Source: Lysinibacillus contaminans
Lineage (GTDB): Bacteria > Bacillota > Bacilli > Bacillales_A > Planococcaceae
Direction: 5' to 3'
DNA length: 64,000 bases
NCBI RefSeq assembly: GCF_001278945.1
Contig: NZ_LGRV01000007.1
Coordinates: 362,842-426,841 of the forward strand
Shown in pieces: positions 53,027 through 61,694 of this stretch. The translations under genes and the position numbers were made by a program. Numbering within the stretch: position 1 is the first letter of the stretch; every line of letters starts with the position of its first letter. The notes below the pieces were generated by a model. The model saw only the letters and a list, made by a program, of their open reading frames with translations, did no database searches and was not told the origin of the DNA.

Positions 53027-53869
53027 ATGAGAACGGCAGTCGTCACAGACAGTACCGCATATACAACACCAGAAGAACGATCACGCTTAAATATTAGCAT
53101 GATTCCTTTAAGTGTAAACATAGCAGGAGAATTATTTGCAGAAGAAGTAGACATTACAGCATCTGAATTTTACGATAAAGTACGAGGTGCCAAGGAGTTT
53201 CCAAAAACAACGCAGCCACCTATCGGCGAGTTTGCTGCCCTTTTCGAGGAGTTGGCAAAGGACTATGATGAGGTGGTATCCATTCATTTATCGAGTGGGA
53301 TAAGCGGTACATACCAAGGAGCGGTCCAAGCCAGCGAAATGGTCGAAGGCATTGATGTGTACACATTTGATAGTGAAATTTCTTGCGCCGTGCAAGGTTT
53401 TTATGTATTACGAGCTGCAGAAATGGCAGCTGAAGGCGCATCGGCGAAAGAAATTATGGATGCTTTAGCGGATATGAAGCAATACGTTCGTGCTTACTTC
53501 ATTGTAGATGACTTGGCTCACTTGCAACGTGGTGGTCGTTTGTCTTCAGCAGCAGCACTGATTGGCGGCTTATTACAGGTAAAGCCTGTATTACATTTTG
53601 TAGATAAGGTCATTGTGCCGTTTGAAAAAATTCGCACACGCAAAAAGGCATTGAAGCGCGCTGAAGAATTATTAGCAGCAGATGCTAGTAAATTTGAGGC
53701 GATGGATGCTGTTGTGATTCATGGCAACTGTGAAGCAGAAGCAGAAGCGTGGATGGCACAACTTGCAGCGAGCTACCCCAATGTACATTTTAAACTGAGT
53801 TATTTTGGACCAGTGATTGGTACTCACTTAGGTGAAGGTGCAATGGGTCTTGGTTGGACGAAAAAATAA
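53027..53869 (+). CDS. degV: DegV family fatty-acid-binding protein
   Basis: A 280-residue soluble DegV-fold protein. AVVTDSTAYTTPEERSRLNI opens the domain, with the lipid-contact motifs FPKTTQPPIGEF, HLSSGISGTYQGAVQAS and, further on, FIVDDLAHLQRGGRLSSAAA. The C-terminus is GPVIGTHLGEGAMGLGW. DegV proteins bind fatty acids, in some bacteria for the FakA kinase. It corresponds to YviA of B. subtilis, upstream of comFA. GAGAGTGGAG precedes the ATG. A terminator with seven T follows. Confidence 0.92.
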   Translation: MRTAVVTDSTAYTTPEERSRLNISMIPLSVNIAGELFAEEVDITASEFYDKVRGAKEFPKTTQPPIGEFAALFEELAKDYDEVVSIHLSSGISGTYQGAVQASEMVEGIDVYTFDSEISCAVQGFYVLRAAEMAAEGASAKEIMDALADMKQYVRAYFIVDDLAHLQRGGRLSSAAALIGGLLQVKPVLHFVDKVIVPFEKIRTRKKALKRAEELLAADASKFEAMDAVVIHGNCEAEAEAWMAQLAASYPNVHFKLSYFGPVIGTHLGEGAMGLGWTKK

Positions 53870-53884
53870 ATAATGATTTTGTCG

Positions 53885-53918
53885 CAGTCTCTACAACTAG
53901 TGTAGAGGCTGTTTTTTT
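53885..53918 (+). terminator. Terminator of degV
   Basis: CAGTCTCTACA pairs with TGTAGAGGCTG, followed by seven T. Confidence 0.88.
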
Positions 53919-53930
53919 GTGGATTGTGGA

Positions 53931-54080
53931 GAAATTGCTGATAGAGCGGAGAATATAGCTGATAGAAATGAGGAAATCGCTGATAGAGCGGAGAACATAG
54001 CTGATAGAAGTGAGGAAATCGCTGATAAAGCGTTAAACATAGCTGATAGAACCACTACAATCGCTAATAGAAAGATATCC
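53931..54080. repeat. Seven tandem 21-bp repeats (TATCAGC type), locus 2
   Basis: GCTGATAGA-type units start every 21 bp (GCTGAT at 53937, 53958, 53979, 54000, 54021, 54042, then GCTAAT at 54063), with two alternating fillers (GCGGAGAA, AATGAGGA). The array happens to be open, giving a heptapeptide repeat I-A-D-R-x-E-x. The only start is a GTG directly behind the degV terminator without a ribosome site, so translation is unlikely. On the minus strand the unit reads CTATCAGC, as at 47824-47933. Confidence 0.85.
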
Positions 54081-54107
54081 ATCCATACGAAGGAAGGAGC
54101 AAAATAG

Positions 54108-55475
54108 ATGAAATATAAAGGATGGCTATTACCGCCGGCATTGAGAGATTTTCATGAGGGGCGTATTTGGCTAAAGAATCATACACCGTTCCATGAAGAC
54201 GACATTAAAAGGGCGATAGAACGAAACTATTTTTATATTAAGGAAGGTATTCAAACAATACCGCAGATAAAATGCAATCGTTGTCAAAATGAAGAACCAC
54301 AGCAATTTACCCATTTTGAGTGTTCGAAATGCCAAAAAACGTGCGTCTATTGTCGGCACTGCCTAAATATGGGGCGAATAAGCTGTTGTACAACATTACT
54401 AATTTGGCGAGGACCACAAACATACAAACAAAAGCAACATCAATTCGAATGGGCAGGGCAATTTACGCCTTTGCAACAACAAGCTTCAGATGAAATGTTA
54501 GAAAGTGTGAAGCGACAGCGTAATCACTTAGTACATGCGGTATGCGGAGCAGGGAAAACTGAAATTCTTTTTCAATCCGTCCATTATGCGCTAGAAAAAG
54601 GTCTGCGTGTCTGCATTGCAACGCCGAGAACAGATGTTGTACTCGAACTATTTCCGCGTTTTCAGGCTGTTTTTCCAAAAACCAATATCCATGCATTGTA
54701 CGGAGGGGCACCTAAGCAAGAAGGCTACGCGCGGCTTGTCATGGCGACGACCCACCAATTATACCGATTTCAACATGCTTTTGACCTTATCATTGTAGAT
54801 GAGGCAGATGCTTTTCCTTACACCTTCGACCAAACACTTCAAACGGCTGTGCAGAAAGCAAAAAAGCCAGAATCACCTATTATCTTTGTAACCGCGACGC
54901 CTTCACAGAAGCTACTGCAGCAACATAAAAGAAGCGGTTATTCCTTTATTCCCAAACGTTATCATAATCATCCATTACCTGTGCCACGTTACAGTTCATT
55001 GTGGCGCTATGAAAATAGCTTGAACAAAGGAAAGATTCCTTTGAAACTTCAACGTTGGATAGAAGATCGACTTACTCGACAAGAACCCTTTCTAATTTTT
55101 TTACCGAAAGTGGCTTTAATGGATATCGTTACACCGCTTTTTCAAATTATCCATCCTGATATTCTAGCTGTACACGCTGAGGATACTGACCGGAAAGAAA
55201 AAGTTCTTAAACTCCGAAATGAAGAAATTCCAGGGTTACTTACGACGACTATTTTAGAAAGGGGTATTACGATTAAAAATGTGCAAGTTGCGGTTGTAGG
55301 AGCAGAATCTTCTATTTTTACGGCTAGCGCACTTATACAAATTGCAGGAAGAGTCGGTCGAAATCAGGCATATGCAGACGGAGATGTTGTATTTTTTCAT
55401 CATGGCATTACAGTAGAAATGGACGAGGCAAGAGCGACGATTGAACGCAGTAACAAGGAAGGATTTCCAAGATGA
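54108..55475 (+). CDS. comFA: Late competence DNA translocase/helicase ComFA
   Basis: A 455-residue DEAD-box ATPase needed for import of single-stranded DNA in natural transformation. A zinc-binding N-terminal part has CNRCQN (about 56-61) and the clusters CSKCQKTC, CRHC and CC around 72-94. Walker A is VCGAGKTE (145-152), Walker B is IIVDEADAF (about 228-236), and VTATPS is motif III. The C-terminal half has TTTILERGITIKNVQV and QIAGRVGRNQAY. AAGGAAGGAG precedes the ATG. The stop overlaps comFC (ATGA). No comFB lies between them, unlike in B. subtilis. Confidence 0.95.
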   Translation: MKYKGWLLPPALRDFHEGRIWLKNHTPFHEDDIKRAIERNYFYIKEGIQTIPQIKCNRCQNEEPQQFTHFECSKCQKTCVYCRHCLNMGRISCCTTLLIWRGPQTYKQKQHQFEWAGQFTPLQQQASDEMLESVKRQRNHLVHAVCGAGKTEILFQSVHYALEKGLRVCIATPRTDVVLELFPRFQAVFPKTNIHALYGGAPKQEGYARLVMATTHQLYRFQHAFDLIIVDEADAFPYTFDQTLQTAVQKAKKPESPIIFVTATPSQKLLQQHKRSGYSFIPKRYHNHPLPVPRYSSLWRYENSLNKGKIPLKLQRWIEDRLTRQEPFLIFLPKVALMDIVTPLFQIIHPDILAVHAEDTDRKEKVLKLRNEEIPGLLTTTILERGITIKNVQVAVVGAESSIFTASALIQIAGRVGRNQAYADGDVVFFHHGITVEMDEARATIERSNKEGFPR

Positions 55476-56068
55476 ATAAAAATGAGACACATTGCTTATT
55501 ATGCACACAGCCGTTACAACTAATTACTTCTTGGAAGGCGCTCTTAACCAAGCAATTCCCTCCGAGTATTTGCGAAAAATGTTTAGCGCGCTTTGAACGA
55601 AATACCTCACATGAAAGTACGTCACTCTATCGTTATAATGAAGCCATGAAAGACTTCCTTCATCAATACAAATTTCTTCAAGATGTTGCACTCGCGAAAG
55701 TATTCCGGCAGGAGCTCCATACACATTTAAAGCACGAAAAAGCTACCATTATTCCAATTCCGATGCACCCTGAAAAACAAAAGGAACGCACCTTTTCACA
55801 TATGGATGAGTTACTAAAGTCAGCAAAAATTCCCTATATACAACTTTTAGAAAAAACGACGACAGAAACGCAAAGCTCAAAAAATCGAGAAGAACGATTG
55901 CAAACACCACCGCTTTTTCGACTGCTACCAGATATTCGCGTGGAGTATAAAGAATATCTCCTTTTCGACGATATACAAACTACAGGGACAACACTACAGC
56001 ACGCCACACAGCTATTACTAGGAGCGGGTGCCGAAAATGTTCGTATATTCACACTAATTAGCGGGTGA
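55472..56068 (+). CDS. comFC: Competence protein ComFC (phosphoribosyltransferase family)
   Basis: A 198-residue protein with an N-terminal zinc knuckle (CLLCTQPLQ, then ICEKCLARF) and a type I phosphoribosyltransferase fold whose PRPP loop is LLFDDIQTTGTTLQHATQLL. ComFC works with ComFA and ComEC in moving DNA across the membrane; its enzymatic substrate is unknown. It begins four bases inside comFA, so it is translationally coupled. The gene is short for the family but all motifs are present. Confidence 0.93.
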   Translation: MNKNETHCLLCTQPLQLITSWKALLTKQFPPSICEKCLARFERNTSHESTSLYRYNEAMKDFLHQYKFLQDVALAKVFRQELHTHLKHEKATIIPIPMHPEKQKERTFSHMDELLKSAKIPYIQLLEKTTTETQSSKNREERLQTPPLFRLLPDIRVEYKEYLLFDDIQTTGTTLQHATQLLLGAGAENVRIFTLISG

Positions 56069-56158
56069 AAATACGGAGGTATCATGTATAATAAATGCAA
56101 GTGAAGATAGTACCGAATAGATTGATATAATATTTAAAAGGCAAGGGGAGAAATTTAA

Positions 56159-56575
56159 ATGGCAGAGGTTCGTAATTGTCCAAAGTGTAATGAATTTTTT
56201 AACTATACAGGGTTAAGAGAAGTGTGCCATAAATGCGCTCAATCTGAAGAGGACTTATATCAAATTGTTTATCGTTTCTTACGTAAACGAGAAAATCGTG
56301 CGGCAACAATTGAGCGAATCGTAGAAGCAACTGGAGCCGATGAAGATTTATTACACCGATGGGTACGTAAAGGGCGTTTACAGCCAGCGATGTTCCCGAA
56401 TTTAGGCTATCCGTGTGACAATTGCGGTCACTTAACGACAACCGGTAAACTATGTACAAAATGTCAGGATGAATTGAAGTCGGAACTTCGTACATTTGAT
56501 GCGGCCAAGGAATTTCGTGACAGTGTACAGCAACGTGATCGCGCAACGTATCATTCAGAACGTAAACGACCTTAA
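56159..56575 (+). CDS. yvyF: Flagellar-operon protein YvyF
   Basis: A 138-residue cytoplasmic protein with two zinc-ribbon pairs. CPKCNEFF with VCHKC lies at the N-terminus, and PCDNCGHLTTTGKLCTKC near residues 80-100. A winged-helix-like middle (YRFLRKRENRAATIERIVEA) separates them. It matches YvyF, always found between comFC and flgM in Bacillaceae. It is thought to modulate motility genes; its mechanism is unclear. A TATAAT box lies about 30 bases upstream, and AAGGGGAG precedes the ATG. It has its own terminator. Confidence 0.9.
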   Translation: MAEVRNCPKCNEFFNYTGLREVCHKCAQSEEDLYQIVYRFLRKRENRAATIERIVEATGADEDLLHRWVRKGRLQPAMFPNLGYPCDNCGHLTTTGKLCTKCQDELKSELRTFDAAKEFRDSVQQRDRATYHSERKRP

Positions 56576-56582
56576 TATGCTG

Positions 56583-56617
56583 GTGTGCTAATTGAAAAGG
56601 ATTAGCACACTTTTTTT
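56583..56617 (+). terminator. Terminator of yvyF
   Basis: GTGTGCTAAT pairs with ATTAGCACAC, followed by seven T. It isolates the flgM operon from upstream transcription. Confidence 0.88.
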
Positions 56618-56630
56618 ATTTTGAAAAACT

Positions 56631-56656
56631 TAACATTGTTTAGTACAATCCGAAAT
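56631..56656 (+). promoter_or_regulatory. Sigma-D-like promoter of the flgM operon
   Basis: TAAC (56631-56634), 14 bases, TCCGAAAT (56649-56656); two mismatches to the sigma-D consensus. It lies directly after the yvyF terminator and 41 bases before flgM. In B. subtilis flgM also has a sigma-D promoter here. Confidence 0.55.
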
Positions 56657-56696
56657 AATAGATAGATAAGCTTTTTAGATAGGGGGTAGAATACCA

Positions 56697-56957
56697 ATGA
56701 AAATTACAACTTATGGTGTTAACGCGGTCAATGCTTACAAAAATCAAGTTCGTAACGTGAAGTCAGCAGATAATAAAACTTCATTTGCCGATAAAATTGA
56801 AATTTCAAAAGCGGCACAAGATATGCAGGGCGTAACTACTTATAGTGCAGAACGTGCAGAGCGGGTGCAAAAGCTTAAAGCAGATATTGATTCAGGTGAA
56901 TATAAAGTAGATGCACGTAAAGTAGCAGAGGATATGCTGAAATATTATCGTTTCTAA
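56697..56957 (+). CDS. flgM: Anti-sigma factor FlgM
   Basis: An 86-residue protein that holds the flagellar sigma factor (sigma-D) inactive until hook completion. The middle reads ADKIEISKAAQDMQGVTTYS, and the C-terminal half RVQKLKADIDSGEYKVDARK with AEDMLKYYRF is the conserved sigma-binding part. AGGGGGT precedes the ATG. It is first in the set flgM-flgN-flgK-flgL-yviE-fliW-csrA. A sigma-D-like promoter upstream would give negative feedback. Confidence 0.93.
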   Translation: MKITTYGVNAVNAYKNQVRNVKSADNKTSFADKIEISKAAQDMQGVTTYSAERAERVQKLKADIDSGEYKVDARKVAEDMLKYYRF

Positions 56958-56984
56958 AGAACGACAGAAAGGGTGCATGACAGG

Positions 56985-57485
56985 ATGTCTATAGAGGTTA
57001 TCTATGCCACACTTGAAAAACTAGAAAGAATGCATAAAAGCTTGCTGGAGCTCGCTTTTAAAAAAACAGAGCTTATTAAAACGAACAATATGGAAGCAAT
57101 CGACCAAATGCTCAAGGATGAGCAGGCGCACGTAGCAGCGATTGATAAGCTTGAGCAACAGCGTCAGAAAACGGTAACGGAATACCTTGGAGCAAAAGGA
57201 TTTGCCCCTTCTGACAAAACGACTGTCGCCGATGTCATCAAAGTTGCTGACAATGATGCTGATAAGCAAAAATTAGAAAAAGTTCGTAGTCGTTTATTAC
57301 TCATAATTGACGATTTACGGAAGCAAAACGATCTCAATCAAAAGCTCGTTTTCCAATCATTACAATTCGTCAATTTGACTCTTGATATGCTACGCCCACA
57401 ACCCGAACAAATCAATTATTCCGGGGGCGAAGTGAGAGGCACAAATATAATTTCTAAAAAAACATACTTTGACTCACAAGCATAG
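56985..57485 (+). CDS. flgN: Flagellar filament-junction chaperone FlgN
   Basis: A 166-residue, highly helical cytoplasmic protein. Coiled-coil-like LEKLERMHKSLLELAFKKTE is followed by the DEQAHVAAIDKLEQQRQKTV stretch typical of FlgN. It escorts FlgK and FlgL, encoded just downstream, to the export gate. ATG at 56985 is preferred: an upstream GTG lies within the GAAAGGG ribosome site, which stands 11 bases before this ATG. A 12-bp perfect hairpin follows the stop. Confidence 0.88.
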   Translation: MSIEVIYATLEKLERMHKSLLELAFKKTELIKTNNMEAIDQMLKDEQAHVAAIDKLEQQRQKTVTEYLGAKGFAPSDKTTVADVIKVADNDADKQKLEKVRSRLLLIIDDLRKQNDLNQKLVFQSLQFVNLTLDMLRPQPEQINYSGGEVRGTNIISKKTYFDSQA

Positions 57486-57510
57486 GTTTTGCGCCTGGGC
57501 AAAACCTATG
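57481..57510 (+). terminator. Hairpin between flgN and flgK
   Basis: CATAGGTTTTGC pairs perfectly with GCAAAACCTATG around GCCTGG; seven T come only 9 bases later. It may attenuate or stabilise the operon message rather than end it. Confidence 0.55.
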
Positions 57511-57554
57511 CTTGCTTATTTTTTTCATGAACAAACAGAAGGAGGAAATTTCTT

Positions 57555-59126
57555 ATGCGTTCTACATTTATGGGTTTAGAGGCAAGTAAACGTGGTTTAT
57601 TCACACAGCAAACTGCTTTATATACGACAGGACATAATATTTCTAATGCTAATACGCTCGGCTACTCTCGCCAACGAGTAAATATGCAAGCAACACCTGG
57701 TTTTCCAACACCTGGTCTGAATTCACCTACATATCCTGGTCATCTTGGTACGGGGGTTGAAACAGGTTCGATTCAACGTATTCGTGATGAATTCGTGGAT
57801 CGTCAATTCCGTCAAGAAACGAACAAACTTGGTTACTGGGAATCACGTACAAAGTCAATTTCTCAAATGGAAGATATCATGAACGAGCCGACTGAATTCG
57901 GTATAGATAAAGCATTCGAAAATTTTTGGAAATCACTAGAAGACGTCAGTGCAAAACCTGAGGATGCTGCGGCACGTAGAGTGGCCATTGGACGTGCGGA
58001 ACATTTAGCAGGATCATTTAATTATATGGATACACAATTAAAAACCATACAGGGTAATATTGGTAGTGAGATTGATGTTTCTACTAAGAAAATTAACACA
58101 CTTCTTAAACAAATTGCAGCGATGAATAAACAAATTCAAGAGGTGGAACCAAGTGGACATGTACCGAATGACTTGTATGATACACGCGATGTATTAGTTG
58201 ATGAGTTAAATAGCTATCTACCTGTTTCTATTGAACGTGTTCCTTCAGGCGGGAACGCATCTCAAGTAGCTGAGGGGAGTTTGAAAATCACATTTAAAGG
58301 TGCAGATGGTGTTGTAAGAGACTTAGTTGATGGAAAAGACTTCGCACAATTTACAGCAATGGGTTCAAAGGGGACGGTTGTAAATGGTGATGACCCATCA
58401 AATGTTTTTTCTGAAATGCAGTTAACAGATTTAGAATCAATAGAGGCCCATGAAGCGGGTACTGTAACAAGCACTCAAACAGCCATCGAGCAAAAGGATT
58501 TTGAAGCTTCAAAAGGAAAAATATTATCTTTAATTAATTCGTATGGTTACCAAAGTGCCGGTGGTGATATTAAAGGATACTACCCAGAAACATTAGCGAA
58601 ATTAGATCAGCTTGCCAATGCATTCATTAAAGAGTTTAATGAATTGCATGCTAAAGGGTATACGCTTAAGGGAACAGATCCGTCAGTTGCGGGTGGTAAG
58701 TTCTTTGAAGGTACGGGTGCAGCGGGTATTAAGGTGACGGATGATATTAAAGCTAATCATAACCTTCTAGCAGCATCTTCAAAACCAGGTGAAGAAGGTA
58801 ACGGTAAACATGCGATTGATTTAGCTAATATGCAACACAAAACTTTTGGAACTATTGATAATTCAACAATGCAAACATTTTACAAAGGTATGATTGGTAA
58901 GCTCGGTGTAGACGGAGAGGAAGCACTGACGCTCTATGGCAGTTCTGGATCTCAACTCCTGATGATTTCAAATAACCGTGACTCCGTGAGTGCCGTGTCT
59001 TTAGATGAAGAAATGACAAATATGATAACGTTCCAACAAGCTTATAATGCTAATGCGCGTATGATTACCGTTGTTGATGAGATATTAGACAAAATTATTA
59101 ATGGCATGGGACGCGTAGGTTTGTAA
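57555..59126 (+). CDS. flgK: Flagellar hook-associated protein 1, FlgK
   Basis: A 523-residue junction protein between hook and filament. The N-terminal MGLEASKRGLFTQQTALYTT and ISNANTLGYSRQRVNMQ are the rod/hook-type start. The C-terminal EEMTNMITFQQAYNANARMI with VVDEILDKIINGMGRVGL is the conserved end. The variable middle contains the acidic spacer typical of Bacillus FlgK. It has no signal peptide, because export is by the flagellar type III system. AGGAGG precedes the ATG. Confidence 0.95.
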   Translation: MRSTFMGLEASKRGLFTQQTALYTTGHNISNANTLGYSRQRVNMQATPGFPTPGLNSPTYPGHLGTGVETGSIQRIRDEFVDRQFRQETNKLGYWESRTKSISQMEDIMNEPTEFGIDKAFENFWKSLEDVSAKPEDAAARRVAIGRAEHLAGSFNYMDTQLKTIQGNIGSEIDVSTKKINTLLKQIAAMNKQIQEVEPSGHVPNDLYDTRDVLVDELNSYLPVSIERVPSGGNASQVAEGSLKITFKGADGVVRDLVDGKDFAQFTAMGSKGTVVNGDDPSNVFSEMQLTDLESIEAHEAGTVTSTQTAIEQKDFEASKGKILSLINSYGYQSAGGDIKGYYPETLAKLDQLANAFIKEFNELHAKGYTLKGTDPSVAGGKFFEGTGAAGIKVTDDIKANHNLLAASSKPGEEGNGKHAIDLANMQHKTFGTIDNSTMQTFYKGMIGKLGVDGEEALTLYGSSGSQLLMISNNRDSVSAVSLDEEMTNMITFQQAYNANARMITVVDEILDKIINGMGRVGL

Positions 59127-59219
59127 AAATTAAATCTACTGTTTCAGGTGTTATATTTCCATTATAGAAAGAAACGGAGCTATAGCCCTCCGTCTTAAAA
59201 GAAGGGAGTTTTTATAATT

Positions 59220-60122
59220 ATGCGCGTGACACAATCGATGCTTTCTAATAATATGATACGCAATTTAAGTAATAGCTACGGCAAAATGTCAAAACTACAG
59301 GAACAAATCCAATCGGGCTCAAAAATCAATCGTCCATCCGATGATCCTGTGACTGCAGTTAAAGGAATGGGCTACCGACGTGATTTAGCGAAGGTTGAAC
59401 AATATAATCGGAATATGATTACGGCAAATAGTTGGTTAGATACAACGGATGAGTCACTTAATCAGGTTGGCGAACAATTGAAGCGTGTTCGTGAATTAGT
59501 CATTCAAGCTGCCAATGATACGAATACACCGGAAGATCGAGATAAAATGAAAATGGAAATTGACCAAATTCGTCAACAACTTCAAGATGTAGCAAATACA
59601 AAAGTTGCAGATAGTTATATTTTTAGCGGTACGAATACAAGTCAACCTCTCTATCCAGAAGCGACACCACCAGTTACAGTTAACGAAGAGAGCGTAGAAA
59701 TAGAAATTTTTGATGGTATTCGACTGCCAGTAAATACACCAGGGAAAACACTTTTTAAGGATATTGATGACATGATGGGGAAAATTTCAGGTTTGCTAGG
59801 GGATCCTACTAAATCAGGTGCAGAAATTGGAGATGCATTAGGTGGAGTTGCCAATCAAAGTACGGGTGATGATATAACAGCAATACACAATAAAGTTCTT
59901 GCAGCTCAAGCAGATGTAGGTGCTCGTCAAAACCGTGTGGAGATGATGGAAGATCGTCTTTCTCTTCGTGAAGTAAGTGTTACTAAACAACTTTCAGAAA
60001 ATGAAGATGTTGATTATTCAAAAGCTATTACAGAATTAGTAACAAATGAATCGATTCACCAAGCTGCACTTTCAGTAGGTGCTAAAATTATCCAACAAAC
60101 ATTGGTAGACTTTATTCGATAA
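59220..60122 (+). CDS. flgL: Flagellar hook-associated protein 3, FlgL
   Basis: A 300-residue flagellin-related junction protein. VTQSMLSNNMIRNLSNSYGK and INRPSDDPVTAVKGMGYRR are the N-terminal D0/D1 signature, and SKAITELVTNESIHQAALSV plus QQTLVDFIR the C-terminal one. VADSYIFSGTNTSQPLY is a FlgL hallmark. It caps the hook together with FlgK and receives the first flagellin. GAAGGGAG precedes the ATG. The 93 bases between flgK and flgL show no terminator. Confidence 0.95.
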   Translation: MRVTQSMLSNNMIRNLSNSYGKMSKLQEQIQSGSKINRPSDDPVTAVKGMGYRRDLAKVEQYNRNMITANSWLDTTDESLNQVGEQLKRVRELVIQAANDTNTPEDRDKMKMEIDQIRQQLQDVANTKVADSYIFSGTNTSQPLYPEATPPVTVNEESVEIEIFDGIRLPVNTPGKTLFKDIDDMMGKISGLLGDPTKSGAEIGDALGGVANQSTGDDITAIHNKVLAAQADVGARQNRVEMMEDRLSLREVSVTKQLSENEDVDYSKAITELVTNESIHQAALSVGAKIIQQTLVDFIR

Positions 60123-60124
60123 AA

Positions 60125-60165
60125 AGAAAGAGGCGTTTGGACAAAATTGTTCAGACGCTTTTCTT
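60125..60165 (+). terminator. Hairpin between flgL and yviE
   Basis: AAGAGGCGTTTGGACAA pairs with TTGTTCAGACGCTTTTCTT (G-T pairs included). Without a long T-run it may act as a partial terminator. Confidence 0.5.
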
Positions 60166-60184
60166 GAAAGGAGCATGTACTTTT

Positions 60185-60748
60185 ATGAGACTCCCACAAA
60201 TCCAAATACGAACAACCGATGCGCAAATGGATTTACATATTAGCAAGCCACAGCAAATCATAAAGCAACCGAATGCAACACAAACAATCGAGCAGCCCGC
60301 AGCCATTCTAGAAATTAACACAAAACGTGGTGTGCTTCGTATCGACTCTTCACAAGCAAGAAGAGATTTAGGTTTAATAGGACCGCTCGAATCTATCGAT
60401 AATTTTGCACAAGAAGGTAAACAAGAAGCATTACAAGGGATGGCCCGTAGAGCAAGAGAAGGACGTCAAATGATGGAGAGTGCAGGAAAAGATCAGGGGA
60501 GAGCGATAATCCAAGGCATTGCCCAGCAAAATCATGGTCCGAAGCGCATCCCTTTCAATATAAAATTCGTGCCATCCATCGGCTCAGTAAAAATTAATTA
60601 TACACCGGGTGCAACTGACGTTAATATTACGAGACAAAATCCGGAAATTGACGCACAAGTGAACAAACCGATACATGACTACACACCAGGAAAAGTAACA
60701 GGTACAATGATTCAAAGACCAGATGTTCAAATTGATGTAATTGGATAA
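60185..60748 (+). CDS. yviE: YviE-like flagellar-region protein (DUF6470)
   Basis: A 187-residue protein found in Bacillaceae between flgL and fliW; its function is unknown. ATG at 60185 is used because GAAAGGAG lies about 12 bases upstream and [20 protein letters not shown] is the usual start of the family. The body has [40 protein letters not shown] and the end [20 protein letters not shown], all typical. It looks soluble and beta-rich at both ends. It sits 16 bases upstream of fliW. Confidence 0.85.
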   Translation: MRLPQIQIRTTDAQMDLHISKPQQIIKQPNATQTIEQPAAILEINTKRGVLRIDSSQARRDLGLIGPLESIDNFAQEGKQEALQGMARRAREGRQMMESAGKDQGRAIIQGIAQQNHGPKRIPFNIKFVPSIGSVKINYTPGATDVNITRQNPEIDAQVNKPIHDYTPGKVTGTMIQRPDVQIDVIG

Positions 60749-60764
60749 GGAGTGCAATGATTAT

Positions 60765-61208
60765 ATGAAAATCGCAACAAAATTTTTAGGAGAAGTAGAA
60801 ATACTAAATGAGGATGTTTTAACATTTCCAGAAGGGATTCCAGGTTTTTCAGAGGTGACAAAGTTTGTATTATTACCACTTGATCAGGACTTACCGCTTG
60901 CGTTGTTACAAGCAACTGAAAATGCTGAACTTGGTTTTGTTGTCGCTTATCCATTTGTCTTCAAAGCTGATTATGTATTTGACCTTTCAATGGAAGATAA
61001 TGAAGTGCTTGTTGCGGAACGAGAAGAAGACCTTGTTACATATGCGATCGTGACATTAAAAGAAAAGTTAAGTGACTCTACAATGAACCTACTTGCACCA
61101 GTTGTTATCAACATGAAGAAAAAAGTAGGTAAGCAACTAGTGTTAAGTGACATTAAGGCTTATCCGTTACGCTTTTCGCTAAGTGCCCTTGAAGGAAGTG
61201 TTAAATAA
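60765..61208 (+). CDS. fliW: Flagellar assembly factor FliW
   Basis: A 147-residue cytoplasmic protein that binds flagellin and, when free, sequesters CsrA. ATG at 60765 ([17 protein letters not shown]) follows AAGGAG at 60747-60752. Upstream in-frame codons would overlap yviE. Family marks are [38 protein letters not shown] and [20 protein letters not shown] with DIKAYPLRF. Its stop shares one base with the csrA start (TAATG), ensuring coupled synthesis of the partner-switching pair. Confidence 0.95.
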   Translation: MKIATKFLGEVEILNEDVLTFPEGIPGFSEVTKFVLLPLDQDLPLALLQATENAELGFVVAYPFVFKADYVFDLSMEDNEVLVAEREEDLVTYAIVTLKEKLSDSTMNLLAPVVINMKKKVGKQLVLSDIKAYPLRFSLSALEGSVK

Positions 61209-61426
61209 TGCTCGTACTTTCAAGGAAAAAGAATGAATCTATAATGATAGGTGACCATATAGAAGTGAAAATTCTTTCTGTTGATGGCGATCAAGTTAAG
61301 TTAGGGATTGTGGCTCCGAAATCAGTAACTGTTCATCGTTCAGAGGTATTTGAGGCGATTCAAGCACAAAATAAGGAAGCGTTAAGTGTAGCACCAAGCT
61401 TCTTAGAACAATTTAAAAAAAAATAG
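61208..61426 (+). CDS. csrA: Carbon storage/translation regulator CsrA
   Basis: A 72-residue RNA-binding dimer that blocks translation of hag by covering its ribosome site. [20 protein letters not shown] and [20 protein letters not shown] contain the conserved RNA-contact residues (Leu4, Arg6 and the region up to Arg44 in [11 protein letters not shown]). The order fliW-csrA-hag is the classic Bacillus arrangement. The predicted target lies only about 220 bases downstream. A terminator follows. Confidence 0.96.
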   Translation: MLVLSRKKNESIMIGDHIEVKILSVDGDQVKLGIVAPKSVTVHRSEVFEAIQAQNKEALSVAPSFLEQFKKK

Positions 61427-61440
61427 TGTTCTTCAATTTG

Positions 61441-61472
61441 CCTATCGCCAAAGTAGGGTGATAGGTTTTTGT
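61441..61472 (+). terminator. Terminator of csrA
   Basis: CCTATCGCC pairs with GGTGATAGG (one bulge), followed by TTTTTGTTTTTG. Confidence 0.75.
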
Positions 61473-61571
61473 TTTTGTAGGAGTTAAATTCTTTTCTTTT
61501 AACGAAATATTATCATAAAGCATAGTGAGGAAATTTTTGAAAAATAAATAAAAAATTTCGATAAAAACTAT

Positions 61572-61597
61572 TAAACATTTCAACAAAGGTACGATAT
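61572..61597 (+). promoter_or_regulatory. Sigma-D promoter of hag
   Basis: TAAA (61572-61575), 14 bases, TACGATAT (61590-61597). The match to the sigma-D consensus is good. The leader to the ATG is about 90 bases. Confidence 0.75.
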
Positions 61598-61644
61598 AGA
61601 TAGTGTAAGGCAATGGAAGTACATAATACGACCAAGGCCAACAG

Positions 61645-61690
61645 CATTCCACAAGGATGTGGAATGACAAAAAACATTCAAGGAGGAATT
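61645..61690 (+). promoter_or_regulatory. CsrA-binding leader of hag
   Basis: A perfect 8-bp stem (CATTCCAC / GTGGAATG, 61645-61666) presents AAGGAT in its 6-nt loop, so CACAAGGATGT matches the CsrA target core ACARGGAUGU. A second GGA lies in the ribosome site (TTCAAGGAGG, near 61678-61687). This is the two-site layout known for B. subtilis hag. Confidence 0.85.
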
Positions 61691-61694
61691 CCAA

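Noticed and set aside
53919..54107. A 62-codon open frame coding for a heptapeptide repeat
   Set aside because: Its only start is a GTG immediately after the T-run of the degV terminator, with no ribosome site. The open frame follows from a 21-bp repeat whose length is a multiple of three. Treated as a DNA repeat.
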